A stretch of 64,000 bases of DNA from CAMDKS01 sp964402975 (GTDB taxonomy: Bacteria; Bdellovibrionota_B; Oligoflexia; Oligoflexales; RGVZ01): assembly GCA_964402975.1 (NCBI GenBank), contig CAYOEM010000017.1, positions 1 to 64,000 on the forward strand, given 5' to 3'. The notes beneath the pieces are model-generated. The model searched no databases and was not told where the DNA came from. It saw only the letters and a program-made list of their open reading frames with translations. This document shows positions 60,825-64,000 of this stretch, piece after piece; positions within the stretch are counted from its first letter, which is position 1; every line of letters begins with the position of its first letter. Both the position numbers and the translations under genes were made by a program.

Positions 60825-62273
60825 TCATTGGGTCGTTAACGGCTCTAGCCGGAATCGAATTTTTTGTTTTATAAGGCGCCGAACGCTCTCGTTTGGTGAT
60901 TGTTCTTGGCGCTCAAACTCCTCAATTACGGCCGATTCAATAGCATCGGCGATCGACTCCAAATCCTCAAGCATGGCGCCAGGGTCAGATGCGCCAGTCG
61001 AGTGGTCTGATAAGGCCTTACCCACGCCTATTTTAGAGTCAACGCCTTGTAACCAAGATGTGGAAATCCTAAGCAGTACGCCGGTTAAATCAGTATCAAA
61101 CGACGGCGTGTAGGAACTAAGTTCCAATGCAAGGTGAGCGAGCATCGCTCCCATACCATGGACCGAGTGCGGCGATACGCCTTGGCAGTCGATGGTCTCG
61201 CCAACTTTAGTGCTGGGGTCATCAACGCCTGTGACAAGGTTTGGATCGATGGCTCGTCTAAAAATCTGATTGGTTAAGATTTTTTCGATACCGGTATTAA
61301 ATTGACCATGGTCCGGCGCTCTGTCCCGGCCAATACATGGCATTGCAGTAATATTAGAGCTGCCGCCTAGAGTTGCAAAAGCCACTAAATCAGCAAATGC
61401 TTCACTGGTTGATGTTCGCAGTGGACTTCTTTGCTCGTTGAAACGGCTAATGCCAAGCGTATCTTCCAGATGGTGGGCGTACTCATGGGTTACTATAAAC
61501 TTCGACTCCCAGAGATGAACGGAGTTATCTAATTGTGCGCCTGTAGTTTTTTTTCTTGGAAGTATGGCGATGAAGGGGGGTGTGGACTCAGATCGTGAGA
61601 AGTAACTTAAGTTATCGGTCATAAAATGTTGATAAACGGCTTGTTGCTGCTCAGACCGATGACCGCTCCATCTGGACTCGAATTTCGGAGCCACCAAAAC
61701 GGTGACTGGCGTAAGCTTTTTTTGTCCGCCGAGAAAAGCTTGTAATTTTGATCCAGCCGCCTCGATAGCGGAAATTGCGGCAAGAGCAAGTTGTTCGCCG
61801 CTGCGCCTTGAGTGGGACGGCGCTGACTGACAAATCTTCAGAGATTGACCCCGATCCACCAATTTCCAACCAATATGAGATCCATTCGTTGACAAGCAAC
61901 CGGGTGGGGACGCTAGGTCTATGTCACAAGCTCTCAAAAACCCTGACCCGACCTGGGTGCTATTTACAAACGGGGACTTTAATGGATTTTGATGGATGGA
62001 GAAGCTCCCGAGGCTAGCGTCAATTTCTTTTAAACCATTAAGTTCCCAGCTGAATAGGCGAGCGCTTTCAATGGCAGAGCTGTTTTCGGGGGCAGACTGG
62101 CACCCCTGATCGTCTATGGGGTAGGCTTCTATTTGATTGTCCCAATTTAGGGCAAAAGGGCTTTTGTCTGGCTGGGGGTCTGCTTTATGCCTAGGTTTGG
62201 ACCCGCAGCCTCCAAGGCAAATACCGACAATCAAAGGGAACAGGCGGCGTCGATTTGATGAAAAAATAGGCAT
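60825..62273 (-). CDS. Zinc-metallopeptidase lipoprotein
   Basis: 482 residues. The signal peptide ends CLGGC (strong lipobox, Cys at about residue 23). Mature protein contains HEYAHH (His263, Glu264, His267), a clear HExxH zinc site; the third ligand is not obvious but ASTSEAFADLVAFATLGG (approximate, near residue 285) contains a candidate Glu. The size and placement of the motif suggest a surface peptidase unlike thermolysin. No ribosome site is evident upstream. Divergent from rpoZ. Confidence 0.82.
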   Translation of the reverse strand: MPIFSSNRRRLFPLIVGICLGGCGSKPRHKADPQPDKSPFALNWDNQIEAYPIDDQGCQSAPENSSAIESARLFSWELNGLKEIDASLGSFSIHQNPLKSPFVNSTQVGSGFLRACDIDLASPPGCLSTNGSHIGWKLVDRGQSLKICQSAPSHSRRSGEQLALAAISAIEAAGSKLQAFLGGQKKLTPVTVLVAPKFESRWSGHRSEQQQAVYQHFMTDNLSYFSRSESTPPFIAILPRKKTTGAQLDNSVHLWESKFIVTHEYAHHLEDTLGISRFNEQRSPLRTSTSEAFADLVAFATLGGSSNITAMPCIGRDRAPDHGQFNTGIEKILTNQIFRRAIDPNLVTGVDDPSTKVGETIDCQGVSPHSVHGMGAMLAHLALELSSYTPSFDTDLTGVLLRISTSWLQGVDSKIGVGKALSDHSTGASDPGAMLEDLESIADAIESAVIEEFERQEQSPNESVRRLIKQKIRFRLEPLTTQ

Positions 62274-62338
62274 TGACGGATACTAAGTTCTTGGCCTAAT
62301 AATGTCCACTCTTTTTATGCCCAGACCTAGGAGTCCCC

Positions 62339-62551
62339 ATGGCACGCGTATCGATCGAAGATTGTTTGGAATACATGGAGAATCGCTTCGCGTTGGTTGC
62401 GGTCGCAGCTGATCGTGCACGCCAACTAATGGCTGGACATGTACCGACTGTTCGCACCAAGAACAAAGAGGGCGTAACAGCTCTTAGGGAAATTGCTGAC
62501 GGACACATTCAAAGTGATCGTCCTGTTCAGAATTCTGTTGGCGAAGAATAG
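62339..62551 (+). CDS. rpoZ: RNA polymerase omega subunit
   Basis: 70 residues. MARVSIEDCLEYMENRFALV and AADRARQLMAGHVP are the standard N-terminal half, in which NRFALV and RARQL contact beta-prime. It stabilises RNA polymerase and in many bacteria forms part of the ppGpp site. AGGAG is five bases before the ATG. Usually gmk or spoT is nearby; neither is here. Confidence 0.92.
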   Translation: MARVSIEDCLEYMENRFALVAVAADRARQLMAGHVPTVRTKNKEGVTALREIADGHIQSDRPVQNSVGEE

Positions 62552-62567
62552 ATTGTAAATCTCTGAG

Positions 62568-62927
62568 TTATTCAGCTGCCAGCGCGCCTGGGCCAAGTAT
62601 CATAAGGCTCAAGCAGCGTTCTGCGACCATATCTTTGGATATGATGGATTCGTCAAACCAAAACTGTTTTCGTAGTTCATCATAAATTTCTGTAGCCACG
62701 TGTGTTGATACAAACTCAAGCATTACATCTCGCATCTCGACGTAATCCCAAACCAGTTCTGGGCGGGATGAGCGTTTGTGATGTTCATACTCTGCGATGC
62801 GAAGCAGATCTCCGCTAGAGTCGACTTGGACCCGCGCTCTGATAAACTGCTCGAGACGGCTCCTGTAGCGGCGCATGTACTGTCGCTGTTTCGATTGCCT
62901 AAAATTGTCGAGTTGTATAACGCTCAT
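62568..62927 (-). CDS. Protein of unknown function
   Basis: 119 residues, very basic near the N-terminus (QSKQRQYMRRYRSRLEQFIRARV), followed by acidic helices ending ILGPGALAAE. The basic start suggests nucleic-acid or membrane contact. Convergent with rpoZ by 16 bases. Weak ribosome site only. Confidence 0.55.
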   Translation of the reverse strand: MSVIQLDNFRQSKQRQYMRRYRSRLEQFIRARVQVDSSGDLLRIAEYEHHKRSSRPELVWDYVEMRDVMLEFVSTHVATEIYDELRKQFWFDESIISKDMVAERCLSLMILGPGALAAE

Positions 62928-63193
62928 AACCCATCAGTACCGCATGCGGCACGCCTCCCAAGTCATGCACCCTCCCAAAGGCTTATCCCTCAGGCCATAC
63001 GAGAACTCTTCGGCTTTAGGCCTAAATTCTTTACTTTTTTTCGTTATCCCCCCCATTCGGGGTCTAAACGGTGGGCAAAAAATGCGCTGTAAAGTAGGAA
63101 AAAATTGTGTAATTACAGAAGGTTGTAAACTAGCAGGGCCTGTCGTACGATTAAGGTAGGAGTGCCCACGTTTAGGGCGTTAAAGGGGGGACA

Positions 63194-63568
63194 ATGGCCT
63201 TTAGAATCGGAGACACGGTTTTTACGTCCTCAGCGTCACCAACAACCGTGATCGGCAAGGATGAAAGTACCGATGCGGCCAGGCTGGATCGCGATTTTGC
63301 GGTATTTCAGCAAAACACCCGCCATGGATTACACAACGACATGGCGCCCGAGCATCGCCAGCAATTCAATGAGATTATGGACGAGGTTCGAGCCAACCGC
63401 GATGATATCTCGCGGGTTGAGATGCTGGTCGGTATTATTGATGAATTAAAAGCTGATCCTCAGAACTCAAGGCTCGTGAGTTATCTTGACGGAGAGCTGA
63501 GACACATCATGCATTCAAAAGGTGTGAAACCTCGCTATTTCACCATGGACGAATCCAAGGTCCGCTAG
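63194..63568 (+). CDS. Unknown protein, first of a tandem related pair
   Basis: 124 residues. GGGGGGACA precedes the ATG. It begins with a short beta segment (FRIGDTVFTSS) and then has helices: HRQQFNEIMDEVRANRDDISRVEMLVGIIDEL. The same order and the string QFNEI occur in the next gene, so the two arose by duplication or share a domain. No family recognised. A 10-base palindrome lies 77 bases upstream (63108-63117). Confidence 0.75.
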   Translation: MAFRIGDTVFTSSASPTTVIGKDESTDAARLDRDFAVFQQNTRHGLHNDMAPEHRQQFNEIMDEVRANRDDISRVEMLVGIIDELKADPQNSRLVSYLDGELRHIMHSKGVKPRYFTMDESKVR

Positions 63569-63590
63569 GTTTTTATTTGGAGGGTTGAAT

Positions 63591-63965
63591 ATGGGTTCGC
63601 TCAAAACCGTTCAGGTTGGAGATATGGTGTCGAGATCGGGCCCCATCAAGGGTCCAGCCGTCGTGGTTCAAAAAAACATGGATGGCAGTGTTGTGGTGGA
63701 TACTGAGCCTCTGACCGTGAGCCAGTATCATCGCTATACCAACACGACCGGCTTGTCGGAGGCTGAAAAGAACCAATTCAATGAGATTTTGGATCAGATC
63801 TACCAAAAAACAAACGACATTGAACGTATCAATGATATCCAGAGCGAAATTGACAAATTGCGGTCTGCGCCGGGTAGTCAGAATATCGTGAAGTACCTTA
63901 GAAATCAGCAAGCCTTTCTTATTCGCGAGACCAAGGGTGCGCCTAGGTCTTTTAGTGCCGCATAA
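63591..63965 (+). CDS. Unknown protein, second of a tandem related pair
   Basis: 124 residues. The ATG at 63591 follows GGAGGG by six bases and is preferred to an in-frame TTG at 63585. It opens with KTVQVGDMVSRSGP, a small beta domain reminiscent of the first gene's FRIGDTVF, then NQFNEILDQIYQKTNDIERINDIQSEI, then a conserved NIVKYLRNQQ helix matching RLVSYLDGEL in the partner. Separated by only 22 bases, so co-transcribed. Function unknown; the pair may form a heterodimer. Confidence 0.75.
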   Translation: MGSLKTVQVGDMVSRSGPIKGPAVVVQKNMDGSVVVDTEPLTVSQYHRYTNTTGLSEAEKNQFNEILDQIYQKTNDIERINDIQSEIDKLRSAPGSQNIVKYLRNQQAFLIRETKGAPRSFSAA

Positions 63966-64000
63966 ACTGGCCCACTTAATTGCTCCGACTTGCTCAATCC

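Noticed and set aside
1..64000. Search for CRISPR arrays, tRNA or rRNA genes, insertion sequences, phage genes and toxin-antitoxin modules.
   Set aside because: No direct-repeat array, tRNA-like cloverleaf, transposase, integrase or paired small toxin-antitoxin genes could be recognised by reading.

Overview
The window looks like chromosomal DNA of a flagellated, diderm, Gram-negative bacterium. The best inference is a member of the Bdellovibrionota/Oligoflexia or a related deltaproteobacterial lineage. The reasons are an FHA-GGDEF cyclase like Bdellovibrio DgcB, an Mce/Mla lipid-transport operon headed by a very large serine/threonine kinase and two ArsA-type ATPases, a Gld-like ABC operon with a DUF4340 partner, a small flagellin, and LPS-heptose genes (hldE, gmhA) with SecB. 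No tRNA, rRNA, CRISPR array, insertion sequence or prophage was recognised. Gene density is high and genes sit on both strands in short operons. The window reads as ordinary core chromosome rather than a genomic island.

Layout. 1-3.7 kb (minus): a class A penicillin-binding protein overlapping a periplasmic-binding-fold partner that resembles LpoA. 3.9-8 kb: a diguanylate cyclase with a degenerate receiver, an exported trypsin-like protease and pyruvate kinase. 8.1-18.8 kb (plus): a 1801-residue kinase/ATPase/GAF/phosphatase-like protein, two ArsA-like ATPases, then mlaE, mlaF and an mlaD fused to a beta-rich C-terminal domain. 18.8-22 kb (minus): a FAH-family hydrolase, a possible 41-residue secreted peptide, a membrane-anchored protein and a lipoprotein. 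22-26.7 kb (plus): the Gld-like ABC operon. 26.9-32.2 kb: flagellin, a GNAT acetyltransferase on the opposite strand, fliD, fliS and the hook gene flgE, with two strong terminators. 32.3-42.1 kb: a STAS-like protein, enolase, leucyl aminopeptidase, a phosphoglycolate-phosphatase-like HAD enzyme, a HEAT-repeat protein with a C-terminal HEPN-like motif, glucokinase and hldE.

42.2-47.1 kb: an exported protein with short tail repeats, then a minus-strand run of ugd, gmhA, secB and a periplasmic rhodanese, then the dgcB-like cyclase. 47.2-50.5 kb (plus): a lipoprotein-like gene, a helical protein and a seven-helix membrane metallopeptidase. 50.5-56.4 kb: an arginase/formimidoylglutamase-family enzyme, a small exported protein, a two-gene beta-oxidation operon (FadN-like and thiolase) and two small genes. 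56.5-62.3 kb (minus): an operon of a TPR/outer-membrane barrel protein, two small unknown proteins and NAD(P)HX repair enzyme, preceded by a zinc-metallopeptidase lipoprotein. 62.3-64 kb: rpoZ, an unknown minus-strand gene and a tandem pair of related 124-residue proteins.

Themes. Much of the window concerns the envelope: peptidoglycan synthesis, lipid transport, LPS heptose, secretion and exported proteases. A second theme is signalling through kinase, FHA, GGDEF and STAS domains. The strongest candidate for an under-described system is the 8.1-18.8 kb operon, in which phospho-signalling, two ArsA-type ATPases and an MCE transporter with a possible outer-membrane-barrel extension are encoded together. 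All start sites, functions and lineage statements come from reading the sequence; no database search was run.
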